Assembly: GCA_014237395.1 (NCBI GenBank)
Contig: JABZFP010000017.1
Span: 1 to 64,000 of the forward strand
Length of the DNA: 64,000 bases
Source: Desulfobacteraceae bacterium
GTDB lineage: Bacteria > Desulfobacterota > Desulfobacteria > Desulfobacterales > UBA5852
Reading direction: 5' to 3'
A program made the translations under genes and the position numbers. The notes beneath the pieces were generated by a model. It saw only the letters and a program-made list of their open reading frames with translations, did not search any database and was not told the DNA's origin. Positions 42,736-53,049 of this stretch are shown piece after piece. Every line of letters starts with the position of its first letter. Position 1 is the first letter of the stretch.

Positions 42736-45327
42736 TCAGACAACAATGTTCACCAGCTTGCCCGGCACCACGACGACCTTGCGGACCGGTTTATCCCCGA
42801 TAAACTTGCAGGCCCGCTCATCGGCCAGGGCCATCGCTTCGATAACCGCCTTGTCCGTTCCGGCATCCACCGTCAACCGGCTGCGCAGCTTACCGTTGAC
42901 CTGCACGACAATGATCCATTCGTCCCGCACCAGCGCCGCTTCGCGAAAGGTCGGCCAGGGCTGCTGCAGGATGCTGGGGGGATGGCCAAGCTGTTCCCAG
43001 ACCTCCTCCGAAAAGTGCGGCACGATGGGCGACAGGAGCAGGGCAATCCGCTCCAGCGCCAGCCGGACGACGCCGGCCTCCGCAGCGGATGCCGGCTGAA
43101 TGGACTCGCCGGAAAACAGATTGACCAGTTCCATGACGGCGCTGATGGCGGTGTTGAAGTGGAAACGCTCTTCGATGTCGTGCGTTACCTTGTGCGTCGT
43201 CTGATGCACCTTTTTATAAAGCTCCCGCATGGATGGGGAAAGATCCGCGTCGTCCCCGTCGAAGGGCGCCACCCTGTCGATCGTCTCGATCCAGCGCCAG
43301 ACGAGACGCCATACCCGGTTTAAAAACCGATAGCCGCCATCGACGCCTTGCTCGCTCCATTCCAGATCCCGTTCCGGCGGGGCGGCAAACAGGCAGAACA
43401 GGCGCGTGGTATCGGCGCCGTATTGATTGAGCAGGGTATTGGGGTCGATCACATTTTTCTTGGATTTGGACATTTTTTCGACCCGCCCGATGTCCACGGG
43501 TTTTCCGCACAGGTGGCAGACCCGGTCTCCGTCGCGGTCCTGGACGTCGTCCGGGAAGAGAAAACCATGCTCCGGACAGGAGACGGTTTCTTTGCATACC
43601 ATGCCCTGGGTCAGCAGGCGCGTGAACGGCTCCTTGTAGTTGATCAGCCCGAATTCCGCCAGGACCCGTGTGTAATAGCGCGAGTAGAGGAGATGCAAAA
43701 CGGCGTGTTCCACACCGCCGATATACTGGTCCACCGGCATCCAGTAGTCGACCGCCGCCTTATCGAACATGCCCGTGGTGCAGCGCGGGCTGCAGTAGCG
43801 CTCGAAATACCATGACGATTCGACAAAGGTGTCCATGGTATCCGTTTCCCGGCGGCCGTCTTCCCGCCCGCATTTCGGGCAGACCGCCCGGCGAAACGCC
43901 TCCAGTTCCGGAAGCGGCGACCGTCCCCCCTCCAGCAGATCGATGTCCTCCGGCAGCAGGATCGGCAGGTCGTCTTCGGGTACGGGTACCGCGCCGCAAT
44001 CCTCGCAATAGACCACCGGAATCGGGGCGCCCCAATAGCGCTGCCGGGAAATGCCCCAGTCCCGCAGCCGGAAATTGACGGTCTTGCGTCCCATACCGTG
44101 GTCTTCGAGATAGGTGGCAATGGCTTCCATGGCCTGGCGGTTGGGCTGACCGTCAAACGCGCCCGAATTCACCATGATGCCGTCCTGGGCATAGGCTTCC
44201 GTCATGGTCGCCACGTCCAGCGGTTCGTCTGGGCGGTCGATCACCACTACCATATCGAGCCCGTATTTGCGCGCAAAATCGAAATCCCGCTGGTCATGGG
44301 CGGGAACCGACATGACGGCCCCGGTGCCGTATTCCATCAGAGCGAAATTGGCCGAATAGATCGGCATGCGGCGGTTGTTCACGGGGTTAATGCAATAGGC
44401 CCCGGTGAAAACCCCTTCCTTCTCGTATTTTTCCAGGCCGCGATCGGAACGATCCTGCATGGCGATACGCTCCACGAAAGCGTTCACCGCATCTTCCTGA
44501 GGCGTATTCCGGGAAAGCGCGCTGACCAGCGGGTGCTCCGGCGCCAGGCACATGAAGGTGGCCCCGAAAACCGTATCGTGCCGCGTGGTAAATACGGTTA
44601 TGACCTCTTCCGAGCCCTCGATGGGGAAACGGATTTCAGCCCCCAGGCTCTTGCCGATCCAGTTCTTCTGCATGGTCAGGACCTTGTCGGGCCATCCCGG
44701 AAGTTCGTCGCAGTGAACCAGCAGATCTTCGGCATAATCGGAGATCCGGAAAAACCATTGCCAGAGCTTTTTCTGGCGGACGGGTTGGCCGCAGCGCCAG
44801 CACATGCCGGCCTCCACCTGTTCGTTGGCCAGCACCGTCTGACAAGGATCGCACCAGTTGACATACGATTCCTTGCGATAGGCCATGCCCTTGTCCAGCA
44901 TCTTGAGAAACAACCACTGCTCCCAGCGGTAATATTCCGGACGGCAGGTGGCGATTTCGCGGTCCCAATCGTAGGAAAACCCCAGACGCTGCAACTGCTC
45001 GCGCATGGCATCGATATTGGCGTAGGTCCAGCGGGCCGGCTGGGTATTGTTCGCAATCGCGGCATTTTCCGCCGGCATGCCGAAGGCGTCCCACCCCATG
45101 GGATGCAGCACGTTGAATCCGCGCATGCGTTTGTAACGGGCCACGACATCGCCGATCGTGTAGTTACGCACATGCCCCATGTGGATTTTTCCCGAAGGAT
45201 AGGGAAACATCTCCAGCAGATAATATTTTTCCCGGTCCGGCGCATCCTCGACATTGAACAGCCGGGACGCATCCCAGCGTTGCTGCCATTTGGTTTCGAT
45301 CGCCTGGGGATCGTAGCGTTCTTCCAT
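42736..45327 (-). CDS. leuS: Leucyl-tRNA synthetase
   Basis: 863 residues, start ATG 45327 ([19 protein letters not shown]). Class I synthetase with HIGH-type motif [15 protein letters not shown] (about 40-54), the leucine CP1 editing domain (about 225-415, containing [21 protein letters not shown] and the D-RDFDFA segment), Zn-binding Cys clusters ([31 protein letters not shown]), and KMSKSKKN. It charges tRNA-Leu. The 5' leader (45328-45570) is GC-rich and hairpin-rich. Confidence 0.97.
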   Translation of the reverse strand: MEERYDPQAIETKWQQRWDASRLFNVEDAPDREKYYLLEMFPYPSGKIHMGHVRNYTIGDVVARYKRMRGFNVLHPMGWDAFGMPAENAAIANNTQPARWTYANIDAMREQLQRLGFSYDWDREIATCRPEYYRWEQWLFLKMLDKGMAYRKESYVNWCDPCQTVLANEQVEAGMCWRCGQPVRQKKLWQWFFRISDYAEDLLVHCDELPGWPDKVLTMQKNWIGKSLGAEIRFPIEGSEEVITVFTTRHDTVFGATFMCLAPEHPLVSALSRNTPQEDAVNAFVERIAMQDRSDRGLEKYEKEGVFTGAYCINPVNNRRMPIYSANFALMEYGTGAVMSVPAHDQRDFDFARKYGLDMVVVIDRPDEPLDVATMTEAYAQDGIMVNSGAFDGQPNRQAMEAIATYLEDHGMGRKTVNFRLRDWGISRQRYWGAPIPVVYCEDCGAVPVPEDDLPILLPEDIDLLEGGRSPLPELEAFRRAVCPKCGREDGRRETDTMDTFVESSWYFERYCSPRCTTGMFDKAAVDYWMPVDQYIGGVEHAVLHLLYSRYYTRVLAEFGLINYKEPFTRLLTQGMVCKETVSCPEHGFLFPDDVQDRDGDRVCHLCGKPVDIGRVEKMSKSKKNVIDPNTLLNQYGADTTRLFCLFAAPPERDLEWSEQGVDGGYRFLNRVWRLVWRWIETIDRVAPFDGDDADLSPSMRELYKKVHQTTHKVTHDIEERFHFNTAISAVMELVNLFSGESIQPASAAEAGVVRLALERIALLLSPIVPHFSEEVWEQLGHPPSILQQPWPTFREAALVRDEWIIVVQVNGKLRSRLTVDAGTDKAVIEAMALADERACKFIGDKPVRKVVVVPGKLVNIVV

Positions 45328-45887
45328 GGTATTTGCAGGCCTCCAGATAAATCCATCATGTGGGTCTTGAATCAGGCGGGGCAAGGGCTTGAGGCGGCCC
45401 GAAGCCCCACCGGCAAAAGCTCTCAATGCCATAATGCTTCACAAATAGCAACCCGCGCGGGGCGCCTTTCGATCGAGCCACGCCGCCCGCTGCCCCTTGC
45501 CCGGGATACCAGCCGGCACCCTGATTTCGGGTGTCCTTTCCCGCAGCGGCCACCAGGAGGCCCCCTAAAATTGTTTGACTTGATGTCGGCAATTGCCTAT
45601 TTATATCGTTTACATAAAAATGATCGATTGATGCTGGCGCAGATCCTGCCGTCGTCCGAACAAATAACCGTGGTCCCGGCGGCGGATGATGCGGTGAGAT
45701 TCCTACCGGCACTGAATTTGAGCCGGTCGACCGACAAATAGAAACGCATCGATTTGCGATAGACCAAACAATTTTATACGGAGCATGCCCGGCGACCATC
45801 ACAGCCCCTATCTTCATTGCGACCGGGAACCGTTGCCCCGCAACCAACCATTTCTCCGCTACACGCTTCACAAGGAAACAATTTTAT
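45328..45887. other. Structured divergent intergenic region between leuS and rng
   Basis: 560 bases. The leuS-proximal 240 bases are very GC-rich with several strong hairpins on the minus strand, e.g. CACCC-7 bases-GGGTG. The in-frame extension of leuS through it shows no synthetase features. No T-box AGGGTGGNACCGCG core was found. The right part holds the rng promoter and a leader of about 275 bases. Confidence 0.5.
45575..45603 (+). promoter_or_regulatory. rng promoter
   Basis: TTGACT (45575-45580), 17-base spacer, TATTTA (45598-45603). It would give a 5' leader of some 275 bases. Long leaders are known to mediate autoregulation of the related rne gene. Confidence 0.55.
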
Positions 45888-47348
45888 ATGAGCAGCAAAA
45901 TTCTTATCAACGCCGTTGACACGGAAGAGTGTCGCATCGCCAAAGTCAAAGACAGCACGCTGGAAGAGTTCCAGATCGAAAGCGCCAGCATCCAGATTAC
46001 GCAAGGCAACATCTATAAGGCCACCATCAGCCGGATCGAGCCCAGCCTGCAGGCGGTTTTCATCGATTACGGTGAAGCCCGCAACGGCTTCCTGCAGATT
46101 CAGGAAATCCATCACGACTACTACCATGATGTCGAGGGGGGCGGCCACGATATCAGCCGCCTGGTGCGCAAGGGCCAGGAAATGCTGGTGCAGGTGGTCA
46201 AAGATCCCATCATGAACAAGGGGGCCATGCTGACCACGAACCTCAGTCTGGCCGGGCGCCTAATGGTGCTCATGCCGGGCAATGAAACCTGCGGCATTTC
46301 TCGCAAAATCGAAGGGGAGGAAGAACGCCAGCGCCTCAAGGAAATCATCAATACGCTCTCGATTCCCGAAGGCTTCGGTGTCATCGTGCGCACCATTGCC
46401 GAAGGGGCGACCAAAACGGCTATCACCAAAGATTTCACCTACCTGATGCGCCTGTGGAAAACCATCAAGAGCCGTGTCATGGAGGTCGAAGCCCCGCACC
46501 TGTTGTACAAAGAACGCAATCTGGTGGTACGCACCATACGCGACTATTTCACCTCCGATGTGTCCGAAATCCTGGTGGACGACCCGGCCGTTTACCAGGA
46601 AATCAGGGATTTCATCAAAATCATATCGCCCAAGCAAACCAAGATCGTCAAACAGCATAAAGCCGCCAAGCCCATTTTTACCCGGTTTCAGCTGGAAACC
46701 CAGATCGCCACGGTCTATGAAAGCCGCGTACCGCTGAAATCCGGTGGATCGATCGTCATTGCCCAGACCGAGGCCCTGGTGGCCATCGACGTCAACTCCG
46801 GCAAAGCCACGCAGAAGGGGTCCATCGAAGAAACCGCCCTCCTCACCAACCTGGAAGCCGTGGAGGAAGTGGCGCGCCAGCTGCGACTGCGTGATTTGGG
46901 TGGGCTCATCGTTGTCGATCTCATCGACATGCGCGACCGCAAAAACCGAAGTGAAGTGGAACGGGCCATGAAAACCCACCTTAAGGTCGATAAAGCCCGC
47001 ACCAAAGTGGGCCGCATATCGCGCTTCGGCCTGCTCGAGATGTCGCGGCAGCGCATCCGCCCCTCCATTGAATTCAGCAGCTATCAGCAATGCGAACACT
47101 GCCGGGGGAAGGGCCAGGTTCCCTCGACCGAAACACTTGGCGTCGCCTTTTTGCGCAAACTGAGTCTTGAAAGCCTTAAATGTGATACGAAGACCATCCA
47201 GGGGCGGGTTCCCCCCAGCGTGGCGGATTACCTCCTCAACCGAAAACGCAAAGAATTGACGGATCTGGAAGAAAAGCGCAGTCTCGCAATCCGGATCGAA
47301 GCCGACGAGCAGATGGTCCCCGGTGACAGCCAAATCATCTGTGTCTGA
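45888..47348 (+). CDS. rng: Ribonuclease G (Rne/Rng family endoribonuclease)
   Basis: 486 residues. The S1-like N-terminal RNA-binding domain (about 35-120, GNIYKATISRIEPSLQAVFIDYG) is followed by the RNase H-like and DNase I-like domains. Catalytic metal ligands are D301 in AIDVNSGK and D344/D347 in VVDLIDMRDRKNR. The Zn-link C402-x-x-C405 in CEHCRGKG joins dimers into a tetramer. The length matches RNase G, not the 1000-residue RNase E. It processes rRNA and decays mRNA from 5'-monophosphate ends. No long C-terminal degradosome tail. Confidence 0.95.
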   Translation: MSSKILINAVDTEECRIAKVKDSTLEEFQIESASIQITQGNIYKATISRIEPSLQAVFIDYGEARNGFLQIQEIHHDYYHDVEGGGHDISRLVRKGQEMLVQVVKDPIMNKGAMLTTNLSLAGRLMVLMPGNETCGISRKIEGEEERQRLKEIINTLSIPEGFGVIVRTIAEGATKTAITKDFTYLMRLWKTIKSRVMEVEAPHLLYKERNLVVRTIRDYFTSDVSEILVDDPAVYQEIRDFIKIISPKQTKIVKQHKAAKPIFTRFQLETQIATVYESRVPLKSGGSIVIAQTEALVAIDVNSGKATQKGSIEETALLTNLEAVEEVARQLRLRDLGGLIVVDLIDMRDRKNRSEVERAMKTHLKVDKARTKVGRISRFGLLEMSRQRIRPSIEFSSYQQCEHCRGKGQVPSTETLGVAFLRKLSLESLKCDTKTIQGRVPPSVADYLLNRKRKELTDLEEKRSLAIRIEADEQMVPGDSQIICV

Positions 47349-47448
47349 CATCAGCCCACGGGCACAACGGTTGACACAATCGATTGAATTGATACCCTGA
47401 TGGCGCATAAAAAACGGGTGCATCCGCACAGAGCGGAGGAATAAATCC

Positions 47449-48231
47449 ATGGCAGAACATCTCAAAAGCCGTAAAACCAGCTCCTTGGTCATCATCGCGT
47501 TGGCCGGTCTTGTTTTACTGGCCGTACTGGCAGCCATCAAAATCCTGATGGAGCCACAAATTATTGTTCGTGACGAGCCGCCGCCGGAGAGCGCGGCACC
47601 GACGGAGTCAACGCCGTCCGTCGAACAGGAAAAGACCGTCATCGATTACGACAAGCTGGAGTCGGATGAAGCCCTGCAATCCCTCATGAACCAGCGCAAG
47701 GAGGACTACGATGTCGGTGAGGGCATCGATATCATTGCCCGTTCGGATGAAACGGTTCAGATTGGCGGCACCACCGTCTCAATGAAGGAACTGCAGAAAG
47801 CGATCCAGCTCAAATTAGGCGAAATTGCAGAAGAAACCCTCGGCCCCGACGGTCTGCCCATCATCCAGCCGGCGGAGAGCTACGGCCTTTACATCGTGCA
47901 ACCCGGCGACAATATCTGGAACATTCATTTTCGTTTTCTGAAAGATTATTTCGCACGGCGGGACATCACCTTGTCTGCGGTAGCGGATGAACCGGTGAAA
48001 CAGGGCTACAGTTCCGGCGTCGGCAAATTGCTCAAGTTTTCCGAAAACATGGTTTATATTTACAACATCAAGGACAAACAGTTCAGCGAAAACCTGAACC
48101 TGATCGAACCGCAATCCAAGATTGTGATCTACAAAATGGACCGGGTCTTCGCCTTTCTGGAACAGGTGGATTACACCAACATCAACCGCATCCAGTTTGA
48201 CGGTGATACCCTTTGGGTGCCGGCGAATTGA
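47449..48231 (+). CDS. Membrane-anchored protein with LysM-like segment, function unknown
   Basis: 260 residues. One N-terminal helix (13-34, SSLVIIALAGLVLLAVLAAI), then an acidic Pro-rich linker (42-65) and a soluble periplasmic domain. YIVQPGDNIWNIHFRFLKDYF (about 148-168) has the LysM-like start V-PGDN-W-I, suggesting peptidoglycan contact. VYIYNIKDKQFSENLNLIEPQSKIVIYK is beta-strand rich. GGAGG lies before the ATG. It stands between rng and yajC with its own leader, a possible envelope-related function. Confidence 0.7.
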   Translation: MAEHLKSRKTSSLVIIALAGLVLLAVLAAIKILMEPQIIVRDEPPPESAAPTESTPSVEQEKTVIDYDKLESDEALQSLMNQRKEDYDVGEGIDIIARSDETVQIGGTTVSMKELQKAIQLKLGEIAEETLGPDGLPIIQPAESYGLYIVQPGDNIWNIHFRFLKDYFARRDITLSAVADEPVKQGYSSGVGKLLKFSENMVYIYNIKDKQFSENLNLIEPQSKIVIYKMDRVFAFLEQVDYTNINRIQFDGDTLWVPAN

Positions 48232-48508
48232 TGCCTCGTTTATCGATAAGCAATTGTGCGTCAACGCGTCGCAAGGCCAAAGGCGACAGCCGGGCGGCAA
48301 AGCGCCGTGGGGATCACCGGCCGCAAGAAGTGTTTGACCTCACGATGCATTTACAGTATATGAGCGCCATTTTATTTTAAGAACGCGTGTTGAATCTTAG
48401 GAAGAAGGGCGCCGGCTGGGTGGTCTTCTTCGAATGCAAACACCGGATACCGGCCTGAGCGGTCCGTATTGCCGGTGATTCGCATCATCAGCCCAAGGAG
48501 GTTCTATC
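48232..48508. other. Upstream region of the yajC-secDF operon
   Basis: 277 bases with no gene. It contains the promoter at 48334-48362 and a leader of about 140 bases, including short GC-rich inverted repeats around 48400-48480. Confidence 0.4.
48334..48362 (+). promoter_or_regulatory. Promoter of the yajC-secD-secF operon
   Basis: TTGACC (48334-48339), 17-base spacer, TATATG (48357-48362). Confidence 0.6.
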
Positions 48509-48880
48509 TTGACAGGTATCGCATATGCAATGGGTCAGGGCGGCGCAGCTGCCGGAGGGGGTGCCGGCGGTTTTGGCGGATTAATTCCCATTATCTTGAT
48601 GTTCGTTATTTTCTATTTTCTGCTGATTCGCCCCCAGCAAAAGCGCAACAAGGAACACAAGGAAATGATTTCGAGCCTCAAAAAAGGGGATCGTATCATC
48701 ACCAACGGCGGCATCTATGGCCGCGTCACCGGCCTCGATGACACCACGCTCACGGTGGAAATTGCCGACCGGGTGCGCGTCAAGGTCGTTCGGGGCAACG
48801 TGTCCGCGCTGGCCCAGAGTACCGCCACACCGCCCCCCGCCAAAAAAGAGAAAGACAAGGGCAGCACGGACAAGTCCTGA
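48509..48880 (+). CDS. yajC: Sec translocon accessory protein YajC
   Basis: 123 residues, TTG start with a strong AAGGAGG upstream. One membrane helix (about 28-48, IIPIILMFVIFYFLLIRPQQ) followed by the conserved RPQQKRNKEHKEMISSLKKGDRIITNGGIYGRVTGLDD. YajC associates with SecDF at the SecYEG translocon. The Gly/Ala-rich lead (GQGGAAAGGGAGGFGG) is common in deltaproteobacterial YajC. First of three export genes. Confidence 0.95.
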   Translation: MTGIAYAMGQGGAAAGGGAGGFGGLIPIILMFVIFYFLLIRPQQKRNKEHKEMISSLKKGDRIITNGGIYGRVTGLDDTTLTVEIADRVRVKVVRGNVSALAQSTATPPPAKKEKDKGSTDKS

Positions 48881-48917
48881 CGGAAGGATCCGGCAACCCA
48901 TCGTTTGACTTGCTATA

Positions 48918-48954
48918 AATGGTTAAATCGCCCCTTTGGCGGTTTAACCATTTT
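48918..48954 (+). terminator. Hairpin between yajC and secD (possible partial terminator)
   Basis: AATGGTTAAATCGCC (48918-48932) pairs with the following GGCGGTTTAACCATT (48938-48952) through one G-U pair, then TTTT. It is 15 bp long and only 25 bases before secD, so some transcripts may end here and set the yajC:secDF ratio. Confidence 0.55.
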
Positions 48955-48978
48955 GCTGTTAAGTGATCGCAGGAAAGG

Positions 48979-50565
48979 ATGAGACCATTGAAGAACATTG
49001 CGTGGAAGCCAGTCCTCATTGCAGCAGTTTTTCTGGCAGCCATCATTTACATTCTACCGACGTTCAATTCGTCCCTTTGGCCCTATAAAAAAATAAACCT
49101 GGGACTTGATCTGCAGGGCGGCATGCATCTGGTGCTGGAAGTGGAATCCGAAAAAACGGTCGAAAGCACGCTTGAACGCATTGTACAGGATCTGCGCGAA
49201 CGCACGCGCCGTGATGGCATCCAGCAAATCCAGGTCGAGCGCATCGATGGCGACCGGATTCAAGTCAGTGTCAGCGGCGCGGCCAACATCAAAAGCTTCC
49301 AGGAGCTGATGGATGCCGAATTCCGTGACCTGCGCGAACAGGATCGCTCTCAGACCGGCGATGCGCTGGTTCTAGCGCTTGACCTGCCGGAGCAGGAGGT
49401 CGATCGTATTCAGGAACTGGCCGTCGCCCAAGCCCTCGAAACCATTCGGAACCGCATCGACCAGTTCGGCGTGGCGGAACCGGACATCCGCCGCCAGGGC
49501 GACCGACGGATTCTCATTCAGTTGCCCGGAATCAGCGATACCGAGCGGGCCAAAGAGCTCATCGGGCGTACGGCCCAACTGGAGTTCAAGTTGGTGGACG
49601 ACCAGATGGCACCGGAAACGGCCCTCAAAAACGGCGCCCCTCCCGGCAGTGAAGTGCTCTACCAGATCAATGTCGATGGCAACACCAAGCGGGAGTTCAA
49701 GACCCCTTTCCTGATAAAAAAACGCACCATGCTGACCGGTGAATATCTGACCGACGCACGGGTGCGGTATGACCAGGACAAACGCAGCTACTATGTCGCC
49801 ATCGATTTCGACCGCAAGGGCGGCCGCATCTTTGAGCGGGTTACCGGAGACAATATCCACAAACGCCTGGCGATTGTCCTTGACCGCAAGGTTCATTCGG
49901 CACCGGAAATCCAGGACCGCATCAGCGGTGGAAGTGCCGTCATTACAGGCAGTTTTAGCGCCGAAGAAGCCGAAGATCTGGCGATTGTGCTGCGGGCCGG
50001 CGCCCTGCCCGCACCGGTCAAGGTTCTTGAGGAACGCACGGTGGGCCCCTCGCTGGGCAAGGATTCCATCAACAAGGGGCTGATGTCCATGATCGTGGGC
50101 GGCCTTCTGGTAATCGTGTTCATGGCCATTTATTACAAGGGATCGGGCCTCTTGGCGGATCTTGCGCTCCTGTTGAACATCCTCCTGATGGGTGCCGGAC
50201 TGGCGGCCTTTCAGGCCACGCTGACGCTTCCGGGCATAGCCGCTTTCATTCTTACGATCGGTATGGCCGTAGACGCCAATGTCATCATTTTCGAGCGCAT
50301 CCGTGAAGAGCTCAATATCGGCAAGCCGCCGCGGGCGGCTGTGGATGCCGGCTACGACCGCGCCACGCTCACGATCCTGGATGCCAACGTAACGACCTTG
50401 ATCGCCGCCCTGGTCCTGTTTCAATTCGGCACGGGGCCCGTAAAGGGCTTTGCGGTCACCCTGAGTCTCGGCGTTATTGCCAGTATGTTTACCGCTCTGG
50501 TGTTCACACGCGTCATATTCGACGCTTTTCTGTCGGGCCGCAAGGTCAAACAGATCAGTATCTAA
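48979..50565 (+). CDS. secD: Protein translocase subunit SecD
   Basis: 528 residues. Helix 1 at about 10-28, then a large periplasmic part with DLQGGMHLVLEV (about 43) and the P1 head domain. The DP-rich segment, YDQDKRSYYVAIDFD and VLDRKVHSAPEIQDRISGGSAVITGSFSAEEAEDLAIVLRAGALPAPV are typical. The C-terminal helices 2-6 start after GPSLGKDSI. GMAVDANVIIFERIREEL carries the conserved Asp of proton coupling. SecDF uses the proton gradient to pull exported proteins into the periplasm. A TTG at 48988 is an alternative start. Confidence 0.96.
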   Translation: MRPLKNIAWKPVLIAAVFLAAIIYILPTFNSSLWPYKKINLGLDLQGGMHLVLEVESEKTVESTLERIVQDLRERTRRDGIQQIQVERIDGDRIQVSVSGAANIKSFQELMDAEFRDLREQDRSQTGDALVLALDLPEQEVDRIQELAVAQALETIRNRIDQFGVAEPDIRRQGDRRILIQLPGISDTERAKELIGRTAQLEFKLVDDQMAPETALKNGAPPGSEVLYQINVDGNTKREFKTPFLIKKRTMLTGEYLTDARVRYDQDKRSYYVAIDFDRKGGRIFERVTGDNIHKRLAIVLDRKVHSAPEIQDRISGGSAVITGSFSAEEAEDLAIVLRAGALPAPVKVLEERTVGPSLGKDSINKGLMSMIVGGLLVIVFMAIYYKGSGLLADLALLLNILLMGAGLAAFQATLTLPGIAAFILTIGMAVDANVIIFERIREELNIGKPPRAAVDAGYDRATLTILDANVTTLIAALVLFQFGTGPVKGFAVTLSLGVIASMFTALVFTRVIFDAFLSGRKVKQISI

Positions 50566-50650
50566 TTGTTCCGTTAGCGGCGCCGGCAGGGTCATATCAC
50601 CAGCCGAGCAGACGCGGTTAATGGAATCGTCAGAAAAAAGGACAGCGTTC

Positions 50651-51691
50651 ATGCAATTCATCCGACCGGACATCAATCTTGACTTTATCGGCAAACGCAA
50701 GTTCGCCTTCATCTTTTCGCTGGTTCTGATCGTGGTCAGCATCGGCACCCTGATCCAGCACGGCGGTCCGCGGTACGGGATCGATTTTGCCGGAGGGACC
50801 CTCATCCAGGTGCGGTTCGACAAACCGGTGGCCATCGCGCAGATCAAAGACGGGCTGCGCAGTATGGATTTCAGTCAGGCCTCCGTTCAGCAATTCGGCG
50901 AAGAAAGTCCCACGGAATACCTGATCCGCACCGATGTACCCGACATCACCGATAAAGGCTTCAACGAAACCTTGCGCCAGACCTTGACGAGTACCACCGG
51001 CGCCGACGTCGAAATCCGGCGGGTGGAGATGGTGGGGCCCCAGGTGGGCCAGGATCTTCGGGAAAAAGCGCTCAAAGCCATGTTTTACGCCCTTTTGTTT
51101 ATCACGGTCTACATTTCCGGGCGGTTTGAATTGAAATGGCTGTTGAGTGCGGTTTTGGCTGTCGCCCTCATCGGGGCTGTTTATGTGTTCGGCCTATTCA
51201 AGGTCAGTATTCCCTTCCTGATCCTGATTGCCCTGCTGATAACACTGGTCCTTTTCTGGTTTCTCAGCCTGCGCTATGCCATGGGGGCCATTGTGGCGCT
51301 CATTCATGACGTAACGATTACGGTCGGCGTCTTTTCATTGTTCGACAAGGAGTTCACCCTGCCGATCATTGCGGCCCTGTTGACGATCATCGGCTATTCC
51401 TTGAACGATACGATTATCGTGTTCGACCGCATTCGTGAAAATTCCAAAAAACTCCATAAAAACCCGCTGGCGCAGGTCATTAACCGAAGTATCAACGAAA
51501 CCCTCAGCCGAACGCTGCTCACCTCGTTGACAACCCTCGTGGTCGTGGTCACCCTTTTTATCCTGGGAGGCGGCATCATTCACGACTTCGCATTCGCTCT
51601 GCTTGTGGGTATCCTTATCGGCACATATTCGTCCATCTACGTAGCCAGTCCCATTCTCCTGGCGTGGCAAAAAAAATCGCCTGCAAGGTAA
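50651..51691 (+). CDS. secF: Protein translocase subunit SecF
   Basis: 346 residues from ATG 50651. An earlier ATG at 50621 is possible. Begins IRPDINLDFIGKRKFAFIFSLVL, then GIDFAGGTLIQVRFDKP (about 38-55), the periplasmic P4 domain, and six helices in total. Contains RYAMGAIVALIHDVTITVGVFSL and SLNDTIIVFDRIREN with the conserved Asp residues. Partner of SecD, 85 bases downstream. A hairpin terminator follows at 51728. Confidence 0.95.
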   Translation: MQFIRPDINLDFIGKRKFAFIFSLVLIVVSIGTLIQHGGPRYGIDFAGGTLIQVRFDKPVAIAQIKDGLRSMDFSQASVQQFGEESPTEYLIRTDVPDITDKGFNETLRQTLTSTTGADVEIRRVEMVGPQVGQDLREKALKAMFYALLFITVYISGRFELKWLLSAVLAVALIGAVYVFGLFKVSIPFLILIALLITLVLFWFLSLRYAMGAIVALIHDVTITVGVFSLFDKEFTLPIIAALLTIIGYSLNDTIIVFDRIRENSKKLHKNPLAQVINRSINETLSRTLLTSLTTLVVVVTLFILGGGIIHDFAFALLVGILIGTYSSIYVASPILLAWQKKSPAR

Positions 51692-51727
51692 CCCCATTCC
51701 GAGCGAACTCGCCCTATTGCCGGGGGG

Positions 51728-51759
51728 ACGCGATCGCCATGCGCAGGATCGCGTATTTT
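51728..51759 (+). terminator. Intrinsic terminator after secF
   Basis: ACGCGATC (51728-51735) pairs with GATCGCGT (51747-51754), followed by ATTTT. Confidence 0.65.
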
Positions 51760-51821
51760 CCAGGTCGCCGGAGACATGCGAATGACCGCACGTTTCCGGC
51801 GCGTCAGGGAGGCGTAAGCCG

Positions 51822-52979
51822 GTGACGATCGATCCGGAAACCATACGGCCGTGGCTTCGCCTGAAATCCGTCAGCGGTGTTGGCAATCTGATCTTCCGTC
51901 GCCTGATGGACCGTTTTGGCGAGCCAGCGGCTGTTTTCGCGGCGCCAACGCCCGATCTGTTGACGGTGGAAGGCATCACTCCCCGCCTGGCAGCTGCCAT
52001 CCGCCAGCGCGCCGGGGACGATACCTTCGGACAAGGTGAAGTGGACAACGCCCACCGCCTGGACTGTCACATCGTGACCCAGGCGGATCATCGCTATCCT
52101 GCGTTGCTGCTTCAGATACCCGATCCGCCGCCGTACCTCTATGTTCTCGGGGATACGGCCGCGTTTCCGGTCGCCGTCGCCGTGGTGGGCTCACGCCATG
52201 CGACAGCCTACGGCCTGTCGACCACCCGGCGTCTCAGCAGCGATCTTGCCCGGCAAGGTGTGACAGTGGTGAGTGGCCTGGCGCGGGGCATCGATACGGC
52301 GGCCCATGAGGGGGCCCTTCAGGGTGGTGGCCATACCGTAGCTGTACTCGGCAGCGGACTGGCCAAAATTTATCCGCGCGAGAATGCGGATCTCTGCCGG
52401 CGCATTGCCGAAAAGGGCGCCGTGGTATCGGAATTCCCCCTGGAAGCCGGTCCGGAGGCGCATCACTTCCCCCAGCGCAACCGCATTATCAGCGGCATGT
52501 CCCTGGGAACCGTCGTCGTTGAAGCCACCCGGCGAAGCGGGTCGCTGATCACCGCCCGGATGGCGCTTGAGCAGAATCGTGAAATTTTTGCGGTACCCGG
52601 CAGCGTGAATTCCTATAAAAGCATGGGCACCCACGCGCTGATCAAAGAGGGCGCCAAACTGGTCACCCATGTCGGAGACATTCTGGAGGAGTTACCCCCC
52701 ATTGGCATTCCTCCGACCGGTCCGTCAGCGCCCCATTCTGACCGGCCACCGGTTGCGGTCGCGCTTGAAGGTGAAGAAAAGGTCGTTTTCGACGCCCTTT
52801 CACCCTACCCGACCCATGTGGATGACCTGACGCGCCAGGTGAACATCGATCCCGGTCGCGTGGTTGGAATCCTGCTGACACTCGAGCTCCAGGGACTCGT
52901 CAGACAGGAGGCCGGCAAACTTTTCCATCGGTCGGATGACGCCTGTTGGGCGTCAGACCAAGAGACCAACAACCGATAA
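51822..52979 (+). CDS. dprA: DNA processing protein DprA (Smf)
   Basis: 385 residues, GTG start with GGGAGGC upstream. N-terminal helix-hairpin-helix-like region (LKSVSGVGNLIFRRLMDRFG). The Rossmann-like DprA core has VVGSRHATAYGLSTTRRLSSDLA and VVSGLARGIDTAAHEGAL (about 120-165), then PRNRIISGMS-like FPQRNRIISGMSLGTVVVEATRRSGSLITARMALEQ. A C-terminal winged helix (about 315-370) follows. DprA loads RecA on incoming single-stranded DNA in natural transformation. Its end overlaps no gene; topA starts 70 bases later. Confidence 0.95.
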   Translation: MTIDPETIRPWLRLKSVSGVGNLIFRRLMDRFGEPAAVFAAPTPDLLTVEGITPRLAAAIRQRAGDDTFGQGEVDNAHRLDCHIVTQADHRYPALLLQIPDPPPYLYVLGDTAAFPVAVAVVGSRHATAYGLSTTRRLSSDLARQGVTVVSGLARGIDTAAHEGALQGGGHTVAVLGSGLAKIYPRENADLCRRIAEKGAVVSEFPLEAGPEAHHFPQRNRIISGMSLGTVVVEATRRSGSLITARMALEQNREIFAVPGSVNSYKSMGTHALIKEGAKLVTHVGDILEELPPIGIPPTGPSAPHSDRPPVAVALEGEEKVVFDALSPYPTHVDDLTRQVNIDPGRVVGILLTLELQGLVRQEAGKLFHRSDDACWASDQETNNR

Positions 52980-53049
52980 TCATCGTAATCCCATACACGC
53001 GGCAGACGATATAGTCCCGTCTGCCGGCAGCTTGAACAAAGGAGTACCC

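Noticed and set aside
45328..45570. T-box leader for leuS
   Set aside because: No AGGGTGGNACCGCG core or clear specifier loop could be found on the minus strand.
52936..53049. Upstream extension of the topA frame
   Set aside because: It overlaps the end of dprA. The GTG at 53050 has AGGAG at the right spacing and begins the conserved SKPLVVVESPTK.
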